From NCBI GenBank assembly GCA_001574975.1, contig KQ965745.1, forward strand, positions 62,001 to 126,000: a stretch of DNA of 64,000 nucleotides, written 5' to 3'. The notes under the pieces are model-generated. The model saw nothing but the letters and a program-made list of their open reading frames with translations. It did not search any database and was not told where the DNA came from. Made by a program: the position numbers and the translations under genes. The stretch comes from Gonapodya prolifera JEL478 (Eukaryota > Monoblepharomycota > Monoblepharidomycetes > Monoblepharidales > Gonapodyaceae). Every line of letters starts with the position of its first letter. Position 1 is the first letter of the stretch. Below, in pieces: positions 45,141-55,113 of this stretch.

Positions 45141-46146
45141 ATGCAGCAGAGTGAGCTGTCTCTCCCTTTCGGGGACTGCGCAATTCCCAGTGGTGGAGGT
45201 GGAGATAACCCATCCTCACCTTTACAGTCCCAAGCATCCAAGAGAACCCCACCTTCACCCAAACTTTCACCGGAGACGTCACAGTCCAAGGCTCAATCTT
45301 CCGCAGCACGGGCAAGCTCGAATCCACCAATGGGTCTATCACGGTGCAAGGTGATATCGACGGACAGTGCTGTATGAGCATCTCGGCGATGGGTGGGTCG
45401 GTGACGATTCAGGGAAAAGTTGATGGGCAGAGTACGCTGACGGTCGTGGCGGGAGGGGATGTTACGATACGGTGAGCGAGGGCGGGCTTGTGTGTTTGAG
45501 CTGCGGAGGAGGCGCTGTGGCAGGACAGCACCAACGACTGAGAAACCTTCTGCCCCCCCCCTCCCCCGCCCCCCCGGGCCCGCCTTCACTCAGAGGCAAG
45601 ATCGACGGCCAATGTAACGTCAAACTCCTCGCCACGGGCACCATCCGCGTGCTGGACAAGATCGACGGCGGGCAAGGCACGCGAGTAAGGTGGAACGGCG
45701 CCGACTTTAACGCCAGGGAGCTGTGCGACTGCGACGTGCAGAGAGTCACCGAGACCGTGCCTGTACCGATGCTGACACTGTCTCAGGGACAGCAACAGGG
45801 ACAGTGGGGGATGCCACCGCTTCCAACGCTGGCACAGCCTGTCATGCCGATGATGAATGCATGCTGGACGTGTCCCAAGCACGGGCGGTACTGGGGCGGG
45901 ACGGCGTGTGTGCCTTGCCAGGTGGGTACTGGGTGCTTTTGTGTGGATTTGGGGGGTGCAGACGAGAGGACCTCGTCATTGCGCGTTTCGTGTTCCATTC
46001 GACTTTATACCGACTACCAACAGAGCGAGAACGTAGCGATCGCGCAGACGACCGGATGTCCGCTCTTCACGTGTTATCGGCACGGGTACTATACTGGCGG
46101 GGCTGTGTGTTTTCGATGTGCGGTGAGTTCGTTGCGGAGCAACTGA
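45141..46146 (+). CDS. Beta-helix-like repeat protein with two Cys-rich C-terminal motifs
   Basis: Exon 1 is just 10 nt (ATGCAGCAGA, 45141-45150); exon 2 45228-45471; exon 3 45594-45921; exon 4 to TGA 46144-46146. The joined start reads MQQIPSIQENPTFTQ. Then come short beta repeats of about 17 residues: TFTGDVTVQGSIFRSTGK, NGSITVQGDIDGQCCMSI, GGSVTIQGKVDGQSTLTV, GGDVTIRGKIDGQCNVKL, TIRVLDKIDGGQGTRV. This hydrophobic-Gly-Lys-Ile-Asp-Gly ladder suggests a right-handed beta-helix like polymer-forming proteins. The tail has two copies of a Cys motif: CWTCPKHGRYWGGTACVPC and CPLFTCYRHGYYTGGAVCFRC, which could bind zinc. Function unknown; no signal peptide. Confidence 0.75.
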
Positions 46147-46395
46147 CGGCGAGGTGATGTGGAGGAGGTGGAAGCTTATGACCGCGATTGTGTACAGACC
46201 AACTCGTAGCAGCAGACGCATTTCGCGGAGATACCTTGATTGATAGTGCAGTTGGCAGTTTCTAATACACGGTGCACTTCGGTGCATGGGTAAACCCTGC
46301 GCCAGTTTACCCTCCGCGGCAGTTCCCAGCCGAACGTTGCACACTCCTCTGCACTCGTGTGGTCCCGCGCTCTCTGCCCTCACCCCCCCGCGACC

Positions 46396-49300
46396 ATGCC
46401 CGTGTACGCATCGAAGCACCCGGACGTTGCCGCACTCGTGCCCAGCGCAAACCTGTTCGAGTGAATGTCCACTCCTCCCACTCTTGCTTCTGCCTTCTCC
46501 ATTTCAATTCCCACTCTGCGCTCCTCTTTTGCATTCCCGCAGCTTTCTCTTCGCAGGAATCGACGCCGACTCTGCCCACGACGACACGCCCCCCCACCCA
46601 TTGCAACCGACCCTTGATCCACACGCACTCAGATTCGCCCACTGGCTCGCCACACGCACGCGCAGCTTTAAGTTCCACCCGGCACTCGTCGACGCGTCCA
46701 CGGGAAAGACCTACACGTTCTCAGAACTGAGATCTCGTGCTGAGGAGTTGGCCAGAGCGCTGAATGACCCCAAGGCGCCGGTTAAGTTGGTTCCGGGGGA
46801 CAGAATGCTGGTGTTTGTGAGTGCAAGTCGAGTGGTTCGGTGGGGGGGGAGGGCGTGAGACGGAACGAACGAGGCGAAGCCGAGTGAAATGGAGTTGAAC
46901 CCTGCGAGCGCAGCGAGTGTGTCCCCCGGAGGCGTGTGCCCCGCGAAGCTGCGAAGCGCAATACTCTCGCGGAACTGGGGATGGGAGGGGGAGGAGTGTG
47001 GGGTGTGGGGTATGGGGGGTGGGGGTGAATTCACTTTTGGATGCTAATGTGTACACCTTGCACTGCCGCGGTGCTGGTGTTTCATGTCCCGGCTTCTAGT
47101 CTCCAAACCACGTGAGTCCACCAGTCGTCACAGAGCATTCGCCGAAAATTTGCTCATATGGCATCCACCTATGGCACCTACCGACCACTTGCCCCGTACT
47201 GCTTGTTCATATGTCACCTTCCCCCCAACACCACCCTGTCCCCCAAACTTCGGACATGCACACGGACGTCAGATCGAGTACCCAGTCCTCATCCTCGCGG
47301 CGGCGAGACTCGGTGTCGTTGTTTCCACTGGTGAGTTCGAGGCGAGTGGAGTGGTGCAGTGGTGGAGTGGTGGAGGGTGGAGGGTGTAACACGTCGGGGC
47401 GTGTGGCAACGTGAGGAGGCGGTATGTGGCGTGCAGCCGAGATGACGAGACGACCCAAAATTGGACTGGGCGGGTTGTTGCAAAACACACCAACCGACGA
47501 CCCCAACCTCACACTGACACACTCCGCCACCTCATCTCAAATCCCTTCCCTGTCCTCCTTTCCCCTTTCTCCCAGCCCACCCTTCCCTCACCGAACCCGA
47601 CCTGACCGCCCACCTCACCCTCACGCACGCCAAGGTCCTCTTCGCGCACTCGTCCCTCCTTCGCCCGGCCCTGGCGTCCGCGCGGTCTGTGAACCTGCCG
47701 CGGACCAACATATTCACACTTGACGGGGATGGCGAAAGCGGTGGCGAGGCGGGGTGGGGCGGGGGCGGGGGTGGGCAGGGGTTCCAGAGCGTGGCGGATT
47801 TGGTCGCGAGGGGGAAGGAGTTGCCGTTTACCCAGTTGCCCAGAGTGCCCGCGGAGGCGCCCTTGCTTGTGCCGGTTGTGCAGGGCAGGGCGGGGGGGGG
47901 GTTGAAAGGTGGGTCGGGTGGGTAACGGGTAACAAGCAGCGTGGGAGACGTCGAGTTGTGGCAAGCCAAAGGATGAAAAGCCGTTGCAGGGGGGCGGGGG
48001 GGCGGATGGGGGGATGCCTCCACCGACCCTGCGAGAGAAACCAACACCCCACCACTTCTTCCGCCTTTCCCCCCCATTCCCCACCCACACCCAGGCGTCC
48101 TCCTCACCCACACCTCCCTCGTCCCCACTATCGTCCAAACCCTCTCCATCTGGCAACGCCGCCCGCGCGCCCCGCAACAAACCAACACCGCCATCGCAAC
48201 ACTGCGGGACTCGTTCGACTTTTTTTTCGACCCGCAGGGAGGGAAAGATGCGTTCCTCATGTGCTTACCACTGAGCGCCGTGTATGGCCTTGTAGTCCTC
48301 GGGATGGCGCTGGCGGTGGGCGCGAGGGCGGTGATTATGGCGAGGTATGATGCGGAGGAGATGCTGAGGGCTGTGCAGGAGGTCGGTGGGCTATTGTGCG
48401 GGTTGGTGCGATGTATTACCAACGTGGTGGCTGACAAACGCAACATTCGTCCCGTGGATACAGCACAAAATCACCTACGTGAGTATCCCACCCCCACACT
48501 CCTTCCAGCTCCGTCCTGTCCCCTCACACGCGCGCACGCCCCGCCCGCCCAGCTCCCCGTCGTCCCTCCCATCCTACACACCCTCGCCACATCTCCCCTC
48601 ACCGACCCCGCCCGCCCGCGATACGTCCTGTCCTCGCTGCGTGTCGTGCACACGGGGGCCTCGCCCGCGCCGCGCGAGCTCATTGACGCGGTGCACCTCC
48701 GCACGGGCGCACTCGTTGTCGATGGGTACGGCACCACGGAAGCCCCCGGGATCGCCATGTCGCCGCTCGAGGAGTCGGCAAAGGGGTCCACGGGGTACTT
48801 GATTCCGGGAACCGAGGCGAGGGTGGTGTCGGCGGGGGATGTTCAGAGGGAGGTTGGTGAGGGCGTCGAGGGTGAGTGTGTTGAGTGATGATGGTATGGA
48901 GAAGGTGCGAGACTGTAATAAGGGTCGTGCTCGTAGGTGAACTGTTGGTGCGAGGGCCGCAAGTCATGGTTGGGTACTTGGTAAGTGACACGGTGGGATA
49001 CCCGGAGTGTACGCGGTGGCGTTGGCGTGTCCACCAATCATGAGTGACATTTGATTTTCAGGATGACCCAGCCGGAACCCAGGACGCCTTTGTGGGCGAC
49101 GGCTGGCTCCGAACAGGCGACCTGGCGCGCATTGAGCGAGACGGGCTTGTGACCATTACGGGCAGGATAAAGGATATCGTGCGGTACAAGGGCATGCAGG
49201 TGTCACCGTGAGCGTTCCAATCGTCCGCTACGGTTTTTCGTTCGCAATCCCACCTTTTTGTCGTCCCTCGTGCCTCGCCTTCCACATTCCCACAAATCTC

Positions 49301-49693
49301 ATCACATGACGAATCTCGCTCGGCAATAGTGCAGAGCTCGAAACCATCATTCTGCGCCACCCGCGCGTCGCCGAGTGCTGCGTGGTGGGCATCCCCGACG
49401 ATGCGGCAGGAGAGCTTCCCAGGGCGTTGGTGGTGCCCAAGAAGGCAGGTGAGGACCGAGACGCGCTGGCGGCCGACGTGGCCAAGTTTGTCGAGACGAA
49501 CGTGGCGTCGTACAAGAGGCTCCGTGGAGGAGTGGACGTTGTGACGGGGTTGCCCAAGGCGGACGATGGGAAGGTGCTGAGGAGGGTGCTGAGAGAGCAT
49601 GAGGTGGCCAAGGCGAAGTTGCGTGTGGCAAAGAAGGGGACTGGGCCCGCGGCACCGACGAAAAAGAAGGGGGGATTGCGATTGAAACTGTAG
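46396..49693 (+). CDS. AMP-forming acyl/aryl-CoA ligase-like protein (4CL/ANL superfamily)
   Basis: About nine exons. Start MPVYASKHPDVAALVPSANL, then FDFLFAG, HPALVDASTGKTYTFSEL and the end LVPGDRMLVF at 46816. A 12-nt microexon (47100-47111) encodes SPNH, the family's SPN motif, and the next exon continues IEYPVLILAAARLGVVVST, then AHPSLTEPDLTAHL. Later motifs: GVLLTHTSLV; PLSAVYGLVVLGMAL; VVDGYGTTEAPG (A5); GDGWLRTGDLARIERDG (A7); ITGRIKDIVRYKGMQVSP (A8); LPKADDGKVLRRVLR (A10 Lys). The Ser/Thr-rich P-loop expected before KGVLLTH is replaced by QGRAGGGLK, so catalysis may be altered, or an exon edge beside the G-run at 47890 is wrong. Ends TAG 49691-49693, 84 bp from the convergent PHD gene stop. 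Substrate unknown. Confidence 0.85.
46817..47099 (+). repeat. Long intron with introner-like GC-rich block and flanking duplication
   Basis: Contains GGAGGCG at 46928-46934, CCGCGAAGC at 46941-46949 and AATACTCTCGCG at 46960-46971, the motifs shared with the introns at 3273 and 58639. The exon end TGCTGGTGTTT (46806-46816) is repeated near the intron's 3' end (about 47072-47082), which looks like a target-site duplication. Confidence 0.65.
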
Positions 49694-49777
49694 GGTGTAA
49701 CGCGGACTTTGGGCCTTGCGAACGAGCAATATACGAGGTTGACATTTTGGAATGCATACAATAAAAGCAATCGGCGA

Positions 49778-52700
49778 CTATGGAGCCTCTTCCACCGTTC
49801 TCCCAAGGATATCTGTTTCGCCCGCGGGAACTCGCCGGGCGACTTCAGCTTCCAGTTTCGTGCCTTTGGCGAGGTGTGCCAGTGTACCCGCAAACTCGTG
49901 GTTCGGATACCGGTATGTGAACAGGGTGACCTTCTCCAGCGCAGTTCTAGCGATTTCTTCAAGGCCCGGATTTGCACGTAGCGTGAGAAGGAAGAGGGCA
50001 AACTGGTGAGATGGTCGGGACGCAAAAGGTGAGCTGATAGGGCGGGTCGCACACGTTGTTCAATTAATGCTTACCGATGCTTCATATTCGTATTTCAAGG
50101 CTGGTTTGAGGGGCTACGTTTCCGCACAAAAACGAAGGGAGTCAAAGACATGCCCTTTCAACAACAGGAAAAGTCTGCCGCATTCACCTTCTGCCCCACC
50201 GACCGGCAACACCTCCTGCACTTCCACTTGGCGGCCACATCCGCCGCCTCGATTGCTTGAAACCCCTCGCACACCGCGTGGTGCACGTCGCCGCACGCAC
50301 CGCACTTGAGAACAGGTCCTTTGTACAACGACAGAGGGAGCTGCCCGTCGCACGAGCACGAAAACAGGGGTGTGGGGGTGGGGGTATCGGTGGCGCCAGC
50401 GGTTGTGATCCGGGCCGCTCCACTGCTCGCGGTATGTGACGGCTGTTTGACGACTGTTGACGACGTGGGAGAGACGGGGTGTGCGGTGGAGGTGGGGTCC
50501 GGTCGGGGTATGGAAGGTATCGCTGTGGAATTTCCAGTCTCTTCCATCGTCGTTTTGGCGAGTGTGCTTCTGGACGGTGTATCAAGACTCTGCGCGCTGG
50601 ATATCGAGGACGCCGGCTCTGGATCCGCCGTTTGTCCGCCAGCTGCTTCTGCAGCGCTCTTGTGACGCATCGGCACTGGCGCCACGTTCTCCTTATCCTC
50701 CGATCCACCAAAGCCACTGTCGGCACTCCTGGCACCCTCCCCGCCAGCCACTTGGGCCCGCGTGCCGTGACGCACGTCCCTCTCGTCCGTCGCAGGTGCG
50801 GGCCGCCCGCCAAGTCGCCGCACGGAGGTCGACGTCTGGCCGGCATCTGCATCGTTGCGCTTCCGCTTCCGCTTCCGCCCGGGCATGCGGGGAGTGCGCG
50901 GGGTCGCCATCGACCCATCCATTGCCCCCGGAGCGGGGGCGGGGGATCCGGGCGTGGACCCGTGCGAGCGCCACTGGCTCTGGCTCTCAGAGTGGTGTTG
51001 GTGTTGGGTTTTGCGCGTCGAGCTGCCAAGCCGCGGCGTGGGCGGTCCCGTGGCACGGGGCGAGTGCGCGTGGGAGTGCGCGTGCGCTGGAAGGTCTGCC
51101 ACGGCCACGGCCCCGGCGTGCGGTCGTGCCCGGCCAGGGTGTTCGTCGCGCAGTCGCAGTCGAGGACCAGGGTGCGCATAAGGTACGGTTCCCACGTGAA
51201 GGGGAGCACCCGAAACCGAAAACAGATCAAAGGCAGCGTCGGAAGCAGAAGCAGAAGCGGGCGAAGGCGGCGGCGACGGCGGCGGCGGCGGTGGGGCCAG
51301 GGAAGGTGTTGGTGTGGAGGTGGTTCCGGGCGGGGAGTTGTGGTGGCGTGGACGCGGACTGGGCGCCGGCGCACCATGGCCCGCGTCGTCATCGTGCACT
51401 GGTACAAAGTCGGAAAAGAGGTCGGCCGGGTCGGTGGCGTTCCGGTGCCGCTTCGTCGTGCGGTTGGAGGTGGTGGTGGTGGTGTGGGTGTGAGTGCTCT
51501 TGCGGGTGGATGACGAGGCGTAGGCGTACTCCCTCTCCCCCTCCCCCGACCTGGACCGGTCCGAGACGTAGACGTCCGAGCTTCGCTGTCGCTTTCGACG
51601 TTTAGGTGTTGAAACCAGGCCTAGACGGTCGACGCGTCTGTGCGTTATGGGGTTTGGGTGTGGGTGGTGCGTTGGTGGGTCGGCCCGCTTTGCGACACGG
51701 GGCGGGGAATCGAGGTCGATTTCGACAACAACAACGGAGTCCTTCCGTCCACTACTCTTGCGCGCAGCATCCGACGCCGTTCTCGCCGTCCTAGCGGTCC
51801 CAGGATCCCGCTTGTCCCCCGCTTTGTCCGTCAGTGTTGCTCCAGCACGAGCACGGTCGCCTTGAAAGGTCCCTCCATCCCCGCGCGTGCGGTCTTGGCT
51901 TGTCTCTTTCGGTGCGTCCGGTTTGGAGACGGTAGCGACACGCTTTTGCAAGAGTTTCCCAGGACTTTCGAGCCCGTCCTCGTCCGAATCGTCAATCGTG
52001 ACCGACTTGGATCGCGGTTCGCGCCTCGCCTTTCCTTTGCCAAACCTCCCGTCTGCAGAATTGTCCGAGTCCGAGTCGGAGTCGGGGAGTAGGCGCATTT
52101 CGGTCCGTCGGTGGGACGAGCTCGTTGGTACGCCCCCGGATGTGGAATCGTCTGTCCCGGGGGAGGCCTTCCTCGCCTTCAATTTCCGCGATCTTCGCGA
52201 CTTTGGAGACAGAAATGTCCGCCGTCGCGTGGTTTGCGAAGGCAAAGAGGACTCCTCAATGTCGTCGAGACTTGAGGAACCCGCGTCTGTGGAGTCGTCG
52301 CGGGCACTCTTCTCGTCGGCGCTTTCCTCAGCCTCCGAGAAGAAGTCGTCTGGCGCGACAAAGTCGGCCAGCTCCCTGCGGATGCGCTCGTCCTCCTTCA
52401 TGTTCTGCCGCACGCGGTTGTTTGAGTTGTAGTCCGGGATGATCTTGCCCACCCCGGGCATCGCAGAAATATGCCGCTTCATGGGCCGCTCTGTCTTCTT
52501 GCGTTTCTTCCCGACCAGCCTTGGATGCGACGGTGTCAAATCTGGTCCCCACACCCGTACCCCTCCCACTTCTGCGCCACTCACCAGTCCGTCGCATCGC
52601 TCGCACTCGCGTCGCTGTCCTCCCCGCCACTCTCCGCGTCCTCGCGACGTCGCATGCCCCGCGATCCGGGCGAGTCTCTTCCTCCGCGTGCCCGCTGCTC

Positions 52701-52823
52701 CGACGGCGACACCGCCATCTCGTCGTCGCTGCCATCGATGCGCCGCACTTTCCTGCCGCGCGTGCATCCATCGTTCTGACTCTCCGAATCGCTGGTGTCG
52801 ATTTTGTGTCCTCGCACAGGCAT
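49778..52823 (-). CDS. Long disordered protein with C-terminal PHD-like zinc finger
   Basis: Exon 1 from ATG 52823 (MPVRGHKIDTSDSES) is acidic; the join to the main exon is uncertain (donor at about 52607 or 52587). The main exon (to about 50170) is roughly 800 codons of low complexity: acidic Ser blocks, basic clusters, His-Thr repeats and a Pro tract. One conserved-looking stretch near its start is RPMKRHISAMPGVGKIIPDY. The finger reads CSCDGQ, then LKCGACGDVHHAVCEGF, then KWKCRRCC: Cys-x-Cys, Cys-x2-Cys, His-x3-Cys, Cys-x2-Cys, a PHD-type order. Two short exons add PLKPALKYEYEAS and FALFLLTLRANPGLEEIART to EEAP, TAG 49778. Probably a chromatin reader. Family not identified; a Hop1/HORMA-type PHD was considered but no HORMA domain is present. 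Confidence 0.7.
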
Positions 52824-52986
52824 CGATTCAGTCGCGCTGTCTTCGCAACGCGTGGCCGCGGTTGCCGGAGGAATATGCACAGTCCACACACCAATTTTTT
52901 CGCTTATTTTCGGTCTTCAATTTGCCTTCAGGAAGTGAATTACAAATCAGATATTACTATTCTGCCTATGCGATGCACGGATTCTC

Positions 52987-53917
52987 TCAGGTAGAGATGT
53001 ACGGCAATTTCTTCGCCCATTGCTTTGAGTCTTGCTTGACTTGTTCAAGAAGCCAAGCGGCGATACTCGACTAACGTCGGGAATTGAAAGTGAAAGATAA
53101 TGTCATTTATTTCACGATACGACGGGCTTGACGAGAGCATCTCACCCTCGCAATGCCAGACGAAATTTCTGCGCCTCCAACATACCCAGCGGTGACTTAA
53201 GTGGGTTCACCTGAATGTCGAAAAACAAAAATCGCAGTCCACCGAAATTGCAGATGAAGAAATAGAAAAGCAAAGGTGACTTGACGTGACGTGCTGCACT
53301 GCTTTCGTCTGCACTCACAGTCTTTCAGCATCCCAAAACGGTAGACAACCAAATCAAGTCCTTCGATCGTGTTCCCTTCGTTGAAAACCTTGGCTATTTC
53401 AATGAACTCGGCCTTTGCTGCGGGACTCAGAGCGCCGACCATGCCAACAATAGCGGCTGTGCAAATTGAAGGAGGTCACACGCAAGTCTCAAACTAAACA
53501 ACACGGAATAGGTTCGTGCACTCACTTCGCCCGAACGAGAATGCATCCTCCGGGACGAGGTACGAAAACGTACCCAGCGCGTACATCTTTTGAATTCTCG
53601 TTTCCTTCATAGCCTTGGCGAGTACATTGTATCCCTTGGCAATGGACCCGACCTCGTGGCCCCTCCCATCAACCGGCCCAACTGAGGACATCACGACCCT
53701 CGACTGGACGTATCGTAAGAGCAGCCTTGAGTTCAGATTCGTCGTCCATAGAACCCTGGACAGGAACAAAAGTAGTTGGGTACTTGGTCATAGCTCTGGG
53801 GGTACTTGAGATGCTCCCCGAATAAGCGACCATGGTGTGGCCTTTGGCAAGGAAAGTGTCGAGAATGAATCGGCCGATAAGGCCGGTGCCGCCGAGAACA
53901 AAGACAGTGTGTGGCAT
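52987..53917 (-). CDS. NmrA-like NAD(P)-binding protein with a frame disturbance
   Basis: Atypical short-chain-dehydrogenase fold, usually a redox sensor or reductase. ATG 53917: MPHTVFVLGGTGLIGRFILD carries GGTGxxG for NAD(P). Then TTFVPVQGSMDDESELKAAL, then VVMSSVGPVDGRGHEVGSIA, KMYALGTFSYLVPEDAFSFG, AAIVGMVGALSPAAKAEF and VVYRFGMLKD. The last exons join as AGYVGGAEISSGIAR|SSIAAWLLEQVKQDS and end LPYIST, TGA 52987-52989. Between LKAAL and VVMSSVG the frame changes by one base near 53715 without room for an intron, so the gene carries a frameshift or the sequence has an error there. It ends 164 bp before the same-strand PHD gene start. Confidence 0.7.
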
Positions 53918-55113
53918 TGTGTCGAGACGAGGGATGTGTATGTATTGTGAGCAAGTAACGTCGGGTTTTATGTGCAAGGTTTTATAATAAGGGAGCACGA
54001 AGGGAGCACCTTCGCTGTTTGTTGATTGATCGGGAAAACACACAATAACGTCGATATCGGTTTCAGCGTGCGCACCTTGGATTACGAAACATCAATTTTA
54101 GCAATATGACTTTTGGCTCTGGTGAACATTTGAGGGAGAAGAACGCGAAGGCTGGGTGAGGGTCAAGGACGGCACCCAGTGAATCTCAAGGTGAACACGG
54201 CTGGAACTTTGCGCAGAAACGCGCAATCTTCTCGTTGTGAATTCACACCTGGAGGACCCTGAACCCGTGGCCGACTTGACGTCAGAAGTTGCTTGGGAAA
54301 CATGATCTACCTGCTGTTGCCTGATCATGGTTTAGTAATATTCACATAACTGAGTGTGGGACTGATGCGTATCGAGAGACAAGATAAAGAAAGCTCACTG
54401 AATCTCATATTACAATTACTATTTATCCAGCATGAGTTTCCAATGCCACGGCTTGACGGGACATGATTCCCCTTGAAATCGGCACTCGAAAACGTTCCTT
54501 GCGAAACCCCAATGTCTCTGTCTGCGCCTGACCCCTTTGACCTTCTTGGTGACTTTGAATTCACGATGTGGCCTCCCTGGAGCACAACACTCCAGACATG
54601 CAATGGTGGTCCGTCTTATAAGCGACGCGTCCTCCTTCCAACGGAGGACGCATCGCCTACGAAACAGACCACATTGAGATATCTGCGGGCATCTTTGCGC
54701 ATGGTGGGTGTGACATCAAGAATTAACTCAATAGTGACGCCAGACGCATTGTTTGTCCTTGCACGTTGCTCACAGAGAAGACATGATGACAGAGAATAAT
54801 GTCTTCTCCGTCTTCTCTGTCTTCGCTGTGGAATCTTTGATGATGCCCAATTGTCGCAACCACCAGAACGCGAGATTAACTTTCATCATTTATGGAGAAT
54901 GTGAAAGGGTTATTTACGTCCTAACAATTTCAACGCCACGGGATCTTTGAACACAGTGCGCAGAACAACCGCCGAGCAGGGGGTTTCGCTAAGGGCGATA
55001 GTTTACGGTTATTGGAGTCCTGAGCAAGAGGGTGTCGAGTGTGAGTCGTCAATGAAAAGTTTAGCCGGACGTTTGTTGAAGGACTCTTCTGCTTTGCAAT
55101 CTCGACGACATAG
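53918..55113. other. 1.2-kb intergenic region
   Basis: Divergent promoters of the NmrA-like gene and CAP. Holds a TCTTCTC-rich stretch at 54803-54830 and no supported ORF. The minus ORF 54930-55367 overlaps CAP exon 1/2 and is rejected. Confidence 0.45.

Noticed and set aside
50184-51605. Very long ORFs on both strands overlapping the PHD-like gene (up to 400 codons)
   Set aside because: GC-rich shadows of the 800-codon main exon; Arg/Pro/Gly-only composition and no motif, whereas the chosen frame carries the zinc finger.
50100-52900. Hop1/HORMAD identity for the PHD-like gene
   Set aside because: The finger spacing fits a PHD but no HORMA domain is present in the upstream exons.
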